From assembly GCF_037201975.1 (NCBI RefSeq), contig NZ_CP147520.1, positions 4,278,001 to 4,342,000 on the forward strand: 64,000 bases of DNA, in the 5' to 3' direction. A program made the translations under genes and the position numbers. Shown here one piece after another: positions 54,998-64,000 of this stretch; positions within the stretch are counted from its first letter, which is position 1; each line of letters starts with the position of its first letter. Under the pieces are notes generated by a model, which saw only the letters and a program-made list of their open reading frames with translations, was not told where the DNA came from and did not search any database. The DNA comes from Streptomyces sp. TG1A-60. GTDB lineage: Bacteria > Actinomycetota > Actinomycetes > Streptomycetales > Streptomycetaceae.

Positions 54998-55072
54998 CGG
55001 TCCTGACGGGATTTGAACCCGCGGCCTCCACCTTGACAGGGTGGCGAGCACTCCAAACTGCTCCACAGGACC
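54998..55072 (-). tRNA. tRNA-Asp (anticodon GTC)
   Basis: 75 nt: acceptor GGTCCTG/CAGGACC, anticodon loop CTGTCAAG, T-loop TTCAAAT, discriminator G, no encoded CCA. It is identical to the copy at 59393-59467, and the two flank hrpA as direct repeats. Confidence 0.95.
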
Positions 55073-55172
55073 AGGTTTCGCAGTCCGCGCCCTGTTGCCG
55101 CGCTGGCCTGCGAGAAGAGACTGTACAGGAGCCGGAGGGCCGCGGTCGAACTCACCGACCGTGCAGGGGCCG

Positions 55173-58100
55173 TTACGGGACCGCCGCGTCGATCGCCTTC
55201 ACGATCCGCTTGTCGGAGACGGGGTAGGCCGTGCCGAGGGCGTGGGCGAAGTAGCTGACCCGCAACTCCTCGATCATCCAGCGGATCTCCAGGACGGAGG
55301 AGGGGACGGGCCGGCCCGGGGGAGCTGCTCCAGGAGCCAGGCGTACTCGTCGCGCATCTCGTGGACCTTCTCCATACGGGACGTGTCCCGATGGACGCCG
55401 GTCGGCATCTGCTGGAGGCGTCGGTCGGCCGCCACCAGATAGCGCATCAGGTCCGGGAGGCGGCGAAGTCCCGCCTCCGTCACGAAACCGGGCTTCACAA
55501 GGGCGTCCAGCTGCCCCCGTACGTCCGTGAGGTTGGCGAGGAGGGTTGGGCTCCGCGTGGACTTCAGACGGCGCTCACAGGCCTGCCAGGCGGCCAGCAC
55601 CTGCTGCACCTGACCGACCGTGCGGACCGTCGTGTCGACGATCTCGGCTCGCACCTTGTCGTACAGCTTGCGGTACGACGACTCGTCCCACGCCGGCCCG
55701 CCGAAGTCGGCGATCAGCTTGTCGGCCGCCGCCATCGCGCAGTCGTCGAACAGGGCCTGGATCGAACCGTGCGGATTCGCGGACAGCGCCAACTTCTGCG
55801 CGTTGGTCAGCTTTTCGGAAGCGAACTTCGCGGGGTTGACCGGGATGTTCCGCAGGATCAGCCGGCGGGTGCCCTTCCACATCGCCTCCGCCTGCTCCGC
55901 CTCCGTGTCGAAGAGGCGTACGGAGACGGTGTTCGCCGTCGGTCCGTCGTCGACGAGGGCCGGGTACGCCTTCACCGGCTGCCCGGCGCGGCGCGTCTCG
56001 AAGACGCGGGTGAGCGAGCCGATCGTCCAGTCCGTCAGGCCCGTGCGCTCCAGGGACTCGCCGCCCTCGCGCTCGGCCGTGGCCGCCGCGGCCTGGGAGA
56101 GGGCCTTGCGCGCCCTCGGCTTCAACCGCAGTCGCAGCGACTCCAGGTCCTTGTCCTCGGCCAGCTTCCGGCGCCGCTCGTCGACGATCCGGAAAGTGAT
56201 CTTCAGGTGGTCGGGGACGCGGGACCAGTCGAAGTCCTCGGGCGTCACCGGCACGCCCACCATGCGCTTCAGCTCGCGCGCCATCGTCACCGGCAGTGGC
56301 TCCCGCAACGGCACGGCCTGCTCCAGGAAGCGCTGCGCGAAGTTCGGCGCCGGTACGTAGTTCCTGCGGATCGGCTTCGGCAGCGATCGGATCAGTTCCG
56401 TCACCAGCTCCTCCCGCAGGCCCGGGATCTGCCAGTCGAAGCCCTCGTCCGTGACCTGGTTGAGAACCTGGAGGGGGATGTGGACGGTCACGCCGTCCGC
56501 GTCGGCGCCCGGCTCGAACTGGTACGTGACCCGGAACTTGAGCTGTCCCTGGCGCCAGGAGTCCGGGTAGTCGGCCTTGGTGACCGCTTCCGCCGACTCC
56601 CGGATGAGCATCTCCCGCTCGAAGTCCAGGAAGTCGGGCTGCTCGTGCCGCTCGCGCTTCCACCAGGAGTCGAAGTGCGCGCCGGAGACGACGTGTTCGG
56701 GGACCCGCTGGTCGTAGAAGTCGAAGAGCGTGTCGTCGTCGACCACGATGTCCCGGCGCCGGGCACGGTGCTCCAGCTCCTCGACCTCGCTGAGGAGTCT
56801 GCGGTTGTCGGCGAAGAACTTGTGGTGCGTACGCCAGTCGCCCTCGACGAGCGCGTTGCGGATGAACAACTCGCGGCTGGCCTCCGGGTCGATCCGGCCG
56901 TAGTTGATTTTCCGCTGGGCAACGATCGGTACGCCGTACAGCGTGACCTTCTCGTACGCCATCACGGCCGCCTGGTCCTTCTCCCAGTGCGGCTCGCTGT
57001 ACGTGCGCTTGAGGAGGTGCTCGGCGAGCGGTTCGACCCATTCCGGCTCGATCCTGGCGTTGACGCGGGCCCAGAGGCGGCTCGTCTCCACCAGCTCCGC
57101 CGACATCACGAACCGCGGGGGCTTCTTGAAGAGGGCCGAGCCCGGGAAGATCGCGAACTTGGCGTTCCGCGCGCCCAGGTACTCGTTCTTCGCCGTGCCT
57201 CTCCCGCTCTCCCCGCCGGCGTCCTTCACGTCCTTCATACCGATGTGGGAGAGCAGGCCGGCGAGGAGGGAGAGATGGACGTGCTGCTCGGGGGCGTCGT
57301 CCTCGTTGAGGTGGATGCCCATCTGCTTGGCCACGGTCCGCAGCTGGCTGTAGATGTCCTGCCACTCGCGGATGCGCAGGAAGTTGAGGTACTCCTGCTT
57401 GCACATCCGGCGGAAGGACGACGAGCCGCGCTCCTTCTGCTGCTCGCGGACGTACCGCCAGAGGTTGAGGAACGCGAGGAAGTCACTCGTCTCGTCCTTG
57501 AACCGGGCGTGCTGCTGGTCCGCCTGGGCCTGCTTGTCGGCGGGGCGTTCCCGCGGGTCCTGGATGGAGAGCGCGGCGGCGATCACCATGACCTCACGGG
57601 CGCAGCCGTTCTTGTCGGCCTCGACGACCATCCGGGCCAGGCGCGGGTCGACGGGCAGCTGGGAGAGCTTGCGGCCCATCTCGGTGAGGCGCTTGCGTGC
57701 GTCCTTCTGCGCCGGGTCAAGTGCGCCGAGTTCCTGGAGCAGCTGGACGCCGTCGCGGATGTTGCGGTGGTCCGGCGGGTCGATGAAGGGGAACTTCTCG
57801 ATGTCGCCGAGGCCGGCCGCGGTCATCTGGAGGATGACGGAAGCGAGGTTCGTCCGGAGGATCTCCGCGTCCGTGAACTCGGGCCGCGCGTCGAAGTCGT
57901 CCTCGCTGTACAGGCGGACGCAGATGCCGTCGGACGTACGGCCGCAGCGGCCCTTGCGCTGGTTGGCGCTGGCCTGGGAGATCGGCTCGATCGGGAGGCG
58001 CTGGACCTTCGTACGGTGGCTGTAGCGGGAGATGCGGGCGAAGCCCGGGTCGATGACGTACTTGATGCCGGGGACCGTGAGGGAGGTCTCGGCGACGTTC

Positions 58101-59158
58101 GTGGCCAGAACGATCCTGCGGACTGTTCCCGCGTCGGGCCGCTGGAAGACGCGGTGCTGCTCGGCGTGCGAGAGCCGGGCGTAGAGGGGCAGGACCTCCG
58201 TGAAGCGGTACTGCTTCTTGATCAGCGCGTCGGCGGTGTCGCGGATCTCCCGCTCTCCCGAGAGGAAGACCAGGATGTCGCCCCTGCCCTCTCCCTGGAG
58301 TTCCTCGACGGCGTCGCAGATCGCGGTGATCTGGTCCCGGTCGGCATCGTCGCCGTCCTCTTCGAGGAGGGGGCGGTAGCGCACCTCGACCGGATACGTA
58401 CGGCCGCTGACCTCGACGATCGGGGCGTCGCCGAAGTGGTGGGAGAAGCGCTCGGGGTCGATGGTCGCGGAGGTGATGACGACCTTGAGGTCGGGGCGCT
58501 TGGGCAGCAGCTGCGCCAGATACCCGAGCAGGAAGTCGATGTTGAGGGACCGCTCGTGGGCCTCGTCGATGATGATGGTGTCGTAGGCGCGCAACTCGCG
58601 GTCCGTCTGGATCTCGGCGAGCAGGATGCCGTCGGTCATCAGCTTCACGAAGGTCGCGTCCGGGTTCACCTGGTCGGTGAAGCGGACCTTCCAGCCGACG
58701 GCCTCCCCCAGGGGTGTCCGCAGCTCCTCCGCGACACGCTCGGCGACCGTACGGGCGGCGATACGACGGGGCTGGGTGTGCCCGATCATGCCGCGCACGC
58801 CACGCCCCAGCTCCATACAGATCTTCGGGATCTGGGTCGTCTTGCCGGAGCCGGTCTCGCCCGCGACGATGACGACCTGGTGATCGCGGATGGCCGCCGC
58901 GATCTCGTCCTTCTTCTGGCTGACCGGCAGCTGCTCGGGGTACGAGATCGCCGGCACGCGTGCGGCGCGCTCGGCCATACGGGCCTCGCCCTTGGCGACC
59001 TCCGTCTCGATCTCGGCGAGGACGGCGGCCCGGGCCTCGGGCTTACGGATCTTGCGCGCGCCTTCGAGCCTGCGCCCGAGCCGGTGCGCGTCGCGCAGGG
59101 ACAGCTCGGCCAGGCGGGGGGCGAGGGCGCCGAAGGCGGGGGCGGGGTGAGTGGACAT
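55173..59158 (-). CDS. hrpA: DEAH-box ATP-dependent RNA helicase HrpA (apparent frameshift near C-terminus)
   Basis: Helicase core at the N-terminus: motif I AGETGSGKTTQ, motif II DEAHERSLN, motif III SATID, then QRKGRCGRTSDG (motif VI). HA2/OB domains and a long DUF3418 C-terminal region follow. One frame stops at 55274 after the unnatural tail PRAGPSPPPSW. Adding one base in the G5 run at 55318-55322 restores a good ending (VLEIRWMIEELRVSYFAHAL ... KAIDAAVP) and a stop at 55173, giving 1328 residues. I place the true end there. HrpA-type helicases act in rRNA/mRNA processing and ribosome rescue. Confidence 0.92.
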
Positions 59159-59251
59159 ACGCGACCCAGGATCTCACCTCCGGGAAACGAGGGGCGAACG
59201 CTTTTGTGTCCGGTCGAGGAGAGGAGGGGCGGACGCCGTTTCCAGTGAACG

Positions 59252-59288
59252 ACGAAGTCCCCCTCCGGTAGCCGGAGGGGGACTTCGT
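59252..59288. terminator. Terminator of the tRNA-Glu/Asp/Phe unit
   Basis: A 17-bp perfect inverted repeat (ACGAAGTCCCCCTCCGG and complement) with a 3-nt loop stands between tRNA-Phe and hrpA. Confidence 0.85.
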
Positions 59289-59294
59289 TCAATG

Positions 59295-59368
59295 TGGCTG
59301 GGGCCGGGGTCGAACCGGCGACCTATCGCTTTTCAGGCGATCGCTCGTACCAACTGAGCTACCCAGCC
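59295..59368 (-). tRNA. tRNA-Phe (anticodon GAA)
   Basis: 74 nt: acceptor GGCTGGG/CCCAGCC, anticodon loop CTGAAAA, T-loop TTCGACC, discriminator A, no complete CCA. Confidence 0.95.
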
Positions 59369-59372
59369 GCGA

Positions 59373-59388
59373 TGTTTCACGTGAAACA
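59373..59388. other. parS centromere site
   Basis: TGTTTCACGTGAAACA, a perfect 16-bp palindrome equal to the consensus ParB-binding site, in the 24-bp gap between tRNA-Phe and tRNA-Asp. ParB loads here and spreads to organise chromosome segregation in sporulating hyphae. Streptomyces parS sites cluster around oriC, so this places the window in the central chromosome. Confidence 0.95.
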
Positions 59389-59392
59389 CCAG

Positions 59393-59467
59393 CGGTCCTG
59401 ACGGGATTTGAACCCGCGGCCTCCACCTTGACAGGGTGGCGAGCACTCCAAACTGCTCCACAGGACC
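59393..59467 (-). tRNA. tRNA-Asp (anticodon GTC), second copy
   Basis: 75 nt, base-for-base the same as the copy at 54998-55072. It lies between tRNA-Glu and the parS site and is probably co-transcribed with tRNA-Glu and tRNA-Phe. Confidence 0.95.
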
Positions 59468-59503
59468 AAGGATGCGTACGACAGTCTCGCACACGTTCTT
59501 GCG

Positions 59504-59576
59504 TGCCCCCAACGGGATTCGAACCCGTGCTACCGCCTTGAAAGGGCGGCGTCCTAGGCCGCTAGACGATGAGGGC
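59504..59576 (-). tRNA. tRNA-Glu (anticodon TTC)
   Basis: 73 nt: acceptor GCCCTCA/TGGGGGC, D-arm GTCTAGCGGCCTAGGAC, anticodon loop CTTTCAAG, T-loop TTCGAAT, discriminator A. First gene of the Glu-Asp-Phe series. Confidence 0.95.
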
Positions 59577-59680
59577 TATCGGCCCGCCTGGGCGCTTCGC
59601 AGCGCGTCGGGGACGTGAGAAGCATATGGGATGGCGGGAGGTATCGCCAAAACGGTTTACGGGACCGCTCGCGCGGCGGG

Positions 59681-61393
59681 TCACGGGCCGCTCGGTGACC
59701 CGGCGCCCGACCCTTCGGGCGATACGCCGGGTGAGGTGTCCGGTGATGCGCCGCGCGAGGTGCTGGGGGAGGTGCCGGGTGCTGTACCGGGTGAGGTCTC
59801 GGGTGACGTGCTTCCCGAGGGGGGCGGGGGCTGGTTGGCTCCGGGCTGGTTCTCCTTCGGGAGGTGGCGGCTGACCTCGGCCGTGGTGAGGCCCAGGCCG
59901 CCCAGTTTGATCTGGTCCCAGGCCTGGAGGCGGTGGCTGTCGCGGTCGAGGTAGAGGACCGAGGCCTCGATGGGGGCGGGATACTCCCCCTCCAGAGCGC
60001 GCAGCCCGCTGCCGCCGGTGGAGCCCTCGATCCGGAGGCGGGTGCCCTCGTCCAGCACCTCCATCTTGGGGCGGTGCACATGCCCGGCGAGGACGAGCGG
60101 CACGTCGCCGTCCGTCTCCCGGGCGGCGTCCGGGTTGTGGGCGACGGCGATGTCCACAGGGGTGCCCGCCGCCTTCTGGGCGCGCAGGGCGGCTGCCAGA
60201 CGCCGCCCCGCCGCCTCCTCCGAGGGGAGGTCCGCCTTGTCGGACGAGCGGTCCGGGGTGAACTGCGGGTCGCCGATCCCCGCGAACCGCAGCCCGCCCA
60301 CGGTCACCGCCTTCCCGTCGTCGAGGACGTGCGCGTTGTCGATGCCCTCCAGATAGCGCTGGGTCGAACGCGAGTCGTGGTTGCCGCGGACCCAGACGTA
60401 CGGCGCCCCGAGGTCGGCGATCGGGTCGAGGAAGGCGTTCTCGGCGGCGGTGCCGTGGTCCATGGTGTCGCCGGAGTCGACGATGACGTTGATCTCGTAC
60501 TGCGCCACCAGCGACGCGATGATCCTCCAGCTCGCGGGGTTCAGATGGATGTCCGAGACGTGCAGGACACGGATCGTGGTCGGGTCGGACTGGTACGCGG
60601 GGAGCGTGGACGTGACGTCGTACAGCTTGGTCACGTTCGTCACCAGACGCGCCAACTCCTTCTGGTAGACGTCGAACTCGGTGACGATGTTGCGCGCGTT
60701 GCCGACGATCGACGGTGCGGAGGAGAGCAGCCCCGAGAACTTCGGCTCCAGGACCGAGTTGGCGTTCCAGGTGGCGGCGGCCGTCCCGCCGGCGCCCGCC
60801 AGCAGTACGAAGGCGAGACCGCCGGCGGCGAGGGCCCGGCGGGGGCGCCGGTACACGGCGAGGCCGAGCGCGGTGGCCCCGGACACGACGGCGACGCCCG
60901 ACCGCAGGGCCAGGTCGAGGGTGCCGTGCTGGACGTCGGAGGCGATCTCCTCCTGCAGCCCGGAGATCCGCTCGGGGTGGTCGACCAGCGCCTGGGCGCG
61001 CTCCGGGTCGAGCTGGTCGACGTTCACGTCCAGGCGAACGGGAGCGTTGTGGCTGCTCAGCTCCAGGGCGCCGAGCGGGGAGACGTTGATCTTCGTGCCG
61101 CCGGTGAGGGACGGGCGCAGGGCCATCGTCGTGTTCATGGGGCCGACGGGGGTGCGTACGTTCCCCACGATCAGCAGGCCCAGCCAGGCACCCAGCAGGA
61201 CGACCGCGACCAGGCCGAGGACACGCCCCCAGGGGTGGGGGTGGTGGACCAGTTCGAGGGTCGGGTGCAGGCGGCGCGAGCGGTAGTGCCGCGCCAGTGC
61301 GCGGGGGGCGTGCGGCAGGGCTCGGGGGATGCGGCGCAGGGCCGTACGCAGGGCGTTGACGACGGTGGCGGGGGCGGCGGGGACGCGGGCCAT
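59681..61393 (-). CDS. Membrane metallophosphoesterase
   Basis: 570 residues from ATG 61393; the frame stays open far upstream but that part is low-complexity. Hydrophobic segments at about 56-77, 162-183 and 188-205 anchor it. A calcineurin-like phosphoesterase domain follows: VSDIHLN (281-283), VDSGDTMDHG (309), VRGNHDSR (337-340) and LAGHVHRP (about 440), all metal ligands present. The last 60 residues are Pro/Ser/Thr-rich. It probably hydrolyses an extracytoplasmic phosphoester; substrate unknown. Confidence 0.9.
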   Translation of the reverse strand: MARVPAAPATVVNALRTALRRIPRALPHAPRALARHYRSRRLHPTLELVHHPHPWGRVLGLVAVVLLGAWLGLLIVGNVRTPVGPMNTTMALRPSLTGGTKINVSPLGALELSSHNAPVRLDVNVDQLDPERAQALVDHPERISGLQEEIASDVQHGTLDLALRSGVAVVSGATALGLAVYRRPRRALAAGGLAFVLLAGAGGTAAATWNANSVLEPKFSGLLSSAPSIVGNARNIVTEFDVYQKELARLVTNVTKLYDVTSTLPAYQSDPTTIRVLHVSDIHLNPASWRIIASLVAQYEINVIVDSGDTMDHGTAAENAFLDPIADLGAPYVWVRGNHDSRSTQRYLEGIDNAHVLDDGKAVTVGGLRFAGIGDPQFTPDRSSDKADLPSEEAAGRRLAAALRAQKAAGTPVDIAVAHNPDAARETDGDVPLVLAGHVHRPKMEVLDEGTRLRIEGSTGGSGLRALEGEYPAPIEASVLYLDRDSHRLQAWDQIKLGGLGLTTAEVSRHLPKENQPGANQPPPPSGSTSPETSPGTAPGTSPSTSRGASPDTSPGVSPEGSGAGSPSGP

Positions 61394-61489
61394 TGGGGCC
61401 GTATGCCCAGGGGTGGGGGCGGATATGCGGTGGCTGGGTCGGGGGCCTGGTCTGTGTGCCTGGGTGGGGCGGGGGTGCAGCGGGGGAGC

Positions 61490-61685
61490 TGGTGGCCTGG
61501 ACGCCCTTCTGGGCTCGCGTCTCTGGCGTGGCGGGCGTAGCGCTGGTGTCTGTGGCGTGGCTGGTGTCCGTGGCGTCCCTCGTGTCTCCGGCATCGCTTG
61601 TACCGCGTGTATCGCGCCGTATCGTCGGTGTCCCTGGTATCGCTTTGTGTCCCTGGTGTCTGCTCGTACGAGCGGGTCGTGCATG
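61490..61685. repeat. Degenerate GTGTC/GTATC tandem-repeat stretch in a 303-bp gap
   Basis: The gap 61394-61696 between two divergent genes contains irregular repeats of GTGTCCCTGG, GTATCGC and GTGTCTGTGG-type words spaced about 15 bp apart. It breaks into no clear unit and encodes low-complexity sequence in every frame. No promoter could be assigned. Confidence 0.45.
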
Positions 61686-61696
61686 ACAATGGCCGT

Positions 61697-62047
61697 GTGC
61701 TGGAGATGACGCGCGAGGAGTTCGAGGAACTGGTCGCCGAGGCGCTGGACCGGATCCCGCCGGAACTGACGCGGCTGATGGACAACGTGGCGGTGTTCGT
61801 CGAGGACGAGCCGCCCGCCGACGACCCCGAGCTGCTCGGGCTCTACGAGGGGACTCCGCTCACCGACCGCGGGGAGTGGTACGCGGGGGTGCTGCCGGAC
61901 CGGATCACGATCTACCGGGGGCCGACCCTGCGGATGTGCGACACACGGGAGGACGTGGTCGCGGAAACCGAGGTGACCGTGGTGCATGAGATCGCGCACC
62001 ACTTCGGCATCGACGACGCGCGGCTGCACGCGTTGGGCTACGGATAG
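61697..62047 (+). CDS. Zincin-like metallopeptidase family protein (PF06262-like)
   Basis: 116 residues from GTG 61697 (LEMTREEFEELVAEALD); ATG 61706 is an alternative. It ends in VTVVHEIAHHFGIDDARLHALGYG, given in parts as VTVVHEIAHHFG and IDDARLHALGYG. The HExxH motif is followed by an Asp-rich third-ligand region. The preceding LLGLYEGTPLTDR is conserved in this small family, typical of actinobacteria. No protease activity has been shown that I know of. It is intact and of normal length. Confidence 0.85.
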   Translation: MLEMTREEFEELVAEALDRIPPELTRLMDNVAVFVEDEPPADDPELLGLYEGTPLTDRGEWYAGVLPDRITIYRGPTLRMCDTREDVVAETEVTVVHEIAHHFGIDDARLHALGYG

Positions 62048-62306
62048 ACGGTCGCCGACTCTGGCCGGGCGGGCTGGGGCCCGGTGGCCGTCGCGGCCGA
62101 TGGCTGAGCCCGGGTCGCGGGCGCGGCCGATGGCTGGGTCCCGGTCGCGCGTGAGGGCTGAGTTACCGGTCTCGCGCGAGGACTGAGTATCCGTCAGGGC
62201 CGGGGGACGAGTCCACGTCGCGGGCGAGTCCGACGCGTGTCTTCTTGTGGGCGGCGGGAGTTGGGCAGGGGGACTCCTCTTCCCGCCCCCCTCGGAGGTG
62301 GCCGCC

Positions 62307-62846
62307 GTGCGCGCCTTGAACGTATCCGTCCGTCTGGCCGCCACGGTCATGGCCGTCGCGGCAGCCGCCGGCTGTATGAGCGTGGGGGACGACGGGCGGA
62401 AGCCCGGGCCGTCGCCCTCCGCGGGACAGCGGGGCGGGGTGAAACCGGACGGGGGCTCCGCCGTGACGGGCGGAGGCGGTACGGGATACCAGGCCGGGCA
62501 GGGGAAGCGGCATGGCTCCGCCTCGCCCGACCCTTCCGCGTCCGAGTCGGCTTCCCCGGCCGCGAAGCCGTCCGGGGCCGCGAAGCCGTCCGGGAAGACG
62601 ACGCCGCCGAAGGACGGCACGGGCGACGGGAAGGGGAAGCGGCCTGAGGAACCCGAGCCGACGAAGGGGGTGCCGTCGCCTGCGCCCACGCCGCCGGAGC
62701 CCGAGCCCGAGCCTGAACCGGAGCCGACGAAGCCGGTGGAGTCGCCCTCGCCGGAGCCCTCCGCCGAGCCGTCGTCGTCCGCGCATGCGCAGGGGGCGCA
62801 GCTGGCGGAGCGGGAGCCGGCGCCTCGGGCGGGGGACGCGGTGTAG
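62307..62846 (+). CDS. Proline/glutamate-rich lipoprotein
   Basis: 179 residues from GTG 62307, with GGAGGT 7 nt upstream. The signal peptide (VRALNVSVRLAATVMAVAAA) ends at AGC, a plausible lipobox. The rest is disordered: Gly/Lys-rich, then Ser/Ala, then a PEPEPEPEPEP run. It is likely a cell-surface spacer protein of unknown role, variable in length by nature. Confidence 0.7.
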   Translation: MRALNVSVRLAATVMAVAAAAGCMSVGDDGRKPGPSPSAGQRGGVKPDGGSAVTGGGGTGYQAGQGKRHGSASPDPSASESASPAAKPSGAAKPSGKTTPPKDGTGDGKGKRPEEPEPTKGVPSPAPTPPEPEPEPEPEPTKPVESPSPEPSAEPSSSAHAQGAQLAEREPAPRAGDAV

Positions 62847-63242
62847 GACTTCGGTGGTCGGGCGGGGTGTCCGTTCGGGTGGGGCGCCCTGGTTGTTTGT
62901 CCGTTCGGAGTCCGCGCGGGGCTCCGCCCGCGCACGTCTTCCGCGCATCGGCACCCGGCGCCGCCCCTCCCCCTCCCCCTTCCTCTCCGCAGGCCTGGTC
63001 GCACGTGACCGCGACTGGCTAGCGCCTGCCGCTGACCTGCGGGTATGGGACCGGTTTGCCTTGGGGGGCGGTGGGTGCGTATGGTGGTAGATCGTTTGAT
63101 CCCATTTGCCCGGCGCCACCGCAGAGCGCGCCGTGTGGCGCGTACTCTCCTTTGCCGTGGCGGACCGCATAGAGGCGGTCGTGTGCGAATCACGGAGTTG
63201 ACGGGCGCGTGCCGACGAGACTCCGGAAGGTTTCGCATACGC
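62847..63242 (+). promoter_or_regulatory. 396-bp leader/promoter region of the DEAD-box helicase
   Basis: No gene. Near 62918-62940 a GCGCGGGGCTCCGCCCGCGC hairpin can end the lipoprotein transcript. Further on, TTTGCCTTGG (63057) and GTATGGT (63078) could form promoter parts. The remaining 150 bp before the start codon contains GCGCGCC...GGCGCGT and CCGC...GCGG inverted repeats, so a structured 5' leader is possible, as is common for cold-shock RNA helicases. Confidence 0.35.
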
Positions 63243-64000
63243 ATGTCCATTTCCAGTACTGATCACGTCGTCGTGCCCGAGAACGGCGAGGACGTCGAGG
63301 GCGCCCAGAGCGCCTCCGTCGAGGCGGCCCCCGAGGGCACCTTCGCGGACCTCGGCCTCCCCGAGGGCATCGTGCGCAAGCTCGCGCAGAACGGCGTGAC
63401 CACCCCCTTCCCGATCCAGACCGCGACCATCCCGGACGCCCTGGCCGGCAAGGACATCCTCGGCCGTGGCCGCACCGGCTCCGGCAAGACCCTGTCGTTC
63501 GGCCTGCCGGCCCTGGCGACGCTGGCCGGCGGCCGGACCGAGAAGCACAAGCCGCGCGCCGTCATCCTCACGCCGACCCGTGAACTCGCGATGCAGGTCG
63601 CGGACGCGCTGCAGCCGTACGGGGACGTCCTCGGGCTGAAGATGAAGGTCGTCTGCGGCGGTACGTCCATGGGCAACCAGATCTACGCCCTGGAGCGCGG
63701 CGTCGACGTCCTCGTCGCCACCCCGGGCCGTCTCCGCGACATCATCAACCGTGGTGCCTGCTCCCTGGCGAACGTCCAGATCGCCGTGCTCGACGAGGCC
63801 GACCAGATGTCGGACCTGGGCTTCCTGCCCGAGGTCACCGAGCTGCTCGACCAGATCCCCGGCGGCGGCCAGCGCATGCTGTTCTCCGCCACGATGGAGA
63901 ACGAGATCTCCACCCTGGTCAAGCGCTACCTCAACGACCCGGTCACGCACGAGGTCGACGCCGCGCAGGGTGCCGTGACGACCATGTCGCACCACATCCT
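63243..64000 (+). CDS. DEAD-box RNA helicase (3' end outside window)
   Basis: ATG 63243; the frame runs off the right edge with 252 codons present. The N-terminal 30 residues are acidic. RecA domain 1 shows the Q-motif (PFPIQTATIP), motif I GRTGSGKT (76-83), Ia PTRELA (111-116), the GG and TPGR (160-163) boxes, DEAD (184-187) and SAT (about 207). It unwinds RNA duplexes in ribosome assembly or mRNA decay. The long upstream region suggests leader-based control. Confidence 0.93.
   Translation, partial: MSISSTDHVVVPENGEDVEGAQSASVEAAPEGTFADLGLPEGIVRKLAQNGVTTPFPIQTATIPDALAGKDILGRGRTGSGKTLSFGLPALATLAGGRTEKHKPRAVILTPTRELAMQVADALQPYGDVLGLKMKVVCGGTSMGNQIYALERGVDVLVATPGRLRDIINRGACSLANVQIAVLDEADQMSDLGFLPEVTELLDQIPGGGQRMLFSATMENEISTLVKRYLNDPVTHEVDAAQGAVTTMSHHI

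Noticed and set aside
55361..59248. 1295-codon plus-strand open frame opposite hrpA.
   Set aside because: It is the antisense shadow of hrpA, composed of Val/Arg/Leu/Asp-rich sequence with no domain. The minus strand encodes clear helicase motifs.
61394..63250. Very long minus-strand open frame continuing upstream of the metallophosphoesterase (over 600 extra codons).
   Set aside because: The translation is Arg/Pro/Thr low-complexity and overlaps the metallopeptidase and lipoprotein genes on the other strand. High-GC DNA leaves such frames open by chance.

Overview
The window is high-GC actinobacterial DNA and almost certainly Streptomyces. It carries bldC, an Lsr2 paralogue, the order purS-purQ-purL ... 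purF-purM-DUF3073-valine dehydrogenase-bldC-hrpA, frequent GTG starts and a perfect parS site between tRNA genes. From memory this gene order matches the S. coelicolor dnaX to hrpA/DEAD-box region, on the oriC-proximal core of the chromosome.

Layout. (1) 1-26.9 kb is accessory DNA that ends at the 3' side of a tRNA-Ser(GGA) gene. It opens with a methyltransferase (cut by the window edge) and a family 2 glycosyltransferase. Next is a valyl-tRNA synthetase gene outside the folC/ndk setting I expect for valS, then a stretch with a P-loop kinase, a membrane-anchored Mrr-like nuclease, a CoiA-like nuclease and zinc-motif proteins of unknown function. At 10.8-16 kb lie a Nudix hydrolase, an RsbW-like ATPase, a nucleotidyltransferase, a DUF296 protein, an asparaginase and a zinc-ribbon/XRE regulator. 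(2) From 16.1 to 25.2 kb runs one tightly coupled operon. In order it encodes an unknown protein, a thymidylate-kinase-like protein, a PEP-mutase-like protein, a degenerate Nudix protein, a TylF-like methyltransferase, a D-2-hydroxyacid dehydrogenase, a nucleotidyltransferase, a radical SAM/SPASM protein, a 2OG-Fe(II) oxygenase, a 52-residue candidate precursor peptide and an HExxH peptide-modification protein. I read it as an undescribed RiPP-type pathway joined to a small-molecule, possibly phosphonate-like, branch. A near-identical 16-bp motif occurs in front of this operon and again near 12.1 kb, and is a candidate operator. (3) From 26.9 kb on lies conserved core: tRNA-Ser, SRP RNA, dnaX, purD, a pseudo-M48 membrane protein, a dimethylformamidase-like protein, purC, a two-component system with an ABC exporter, three tRNA-Gly genes, lsrL, purSQL, purF, purM, vdh, bldC, hrpA, a tRNA cluster with parS, a membrane metallophosphoesterase and a DEAD-box RNA helicase cut by the right edge.

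Seven purine genes (purD, C, S, Q, L, F, M) supply most of the steps from PRPP to SAICAR, in separate transcription units spread over 20 kb. Four otherwise intact genes (valS, the 2OG oxygenase, an unknown gene at 25.3-26.2 kb and hrpA) each lack exactly one base, apparently a C/G in a short homopolymer. This points to a systematic sequence error rather than four independent inactivations, and it should be settled before any of them is called a pseudogene.
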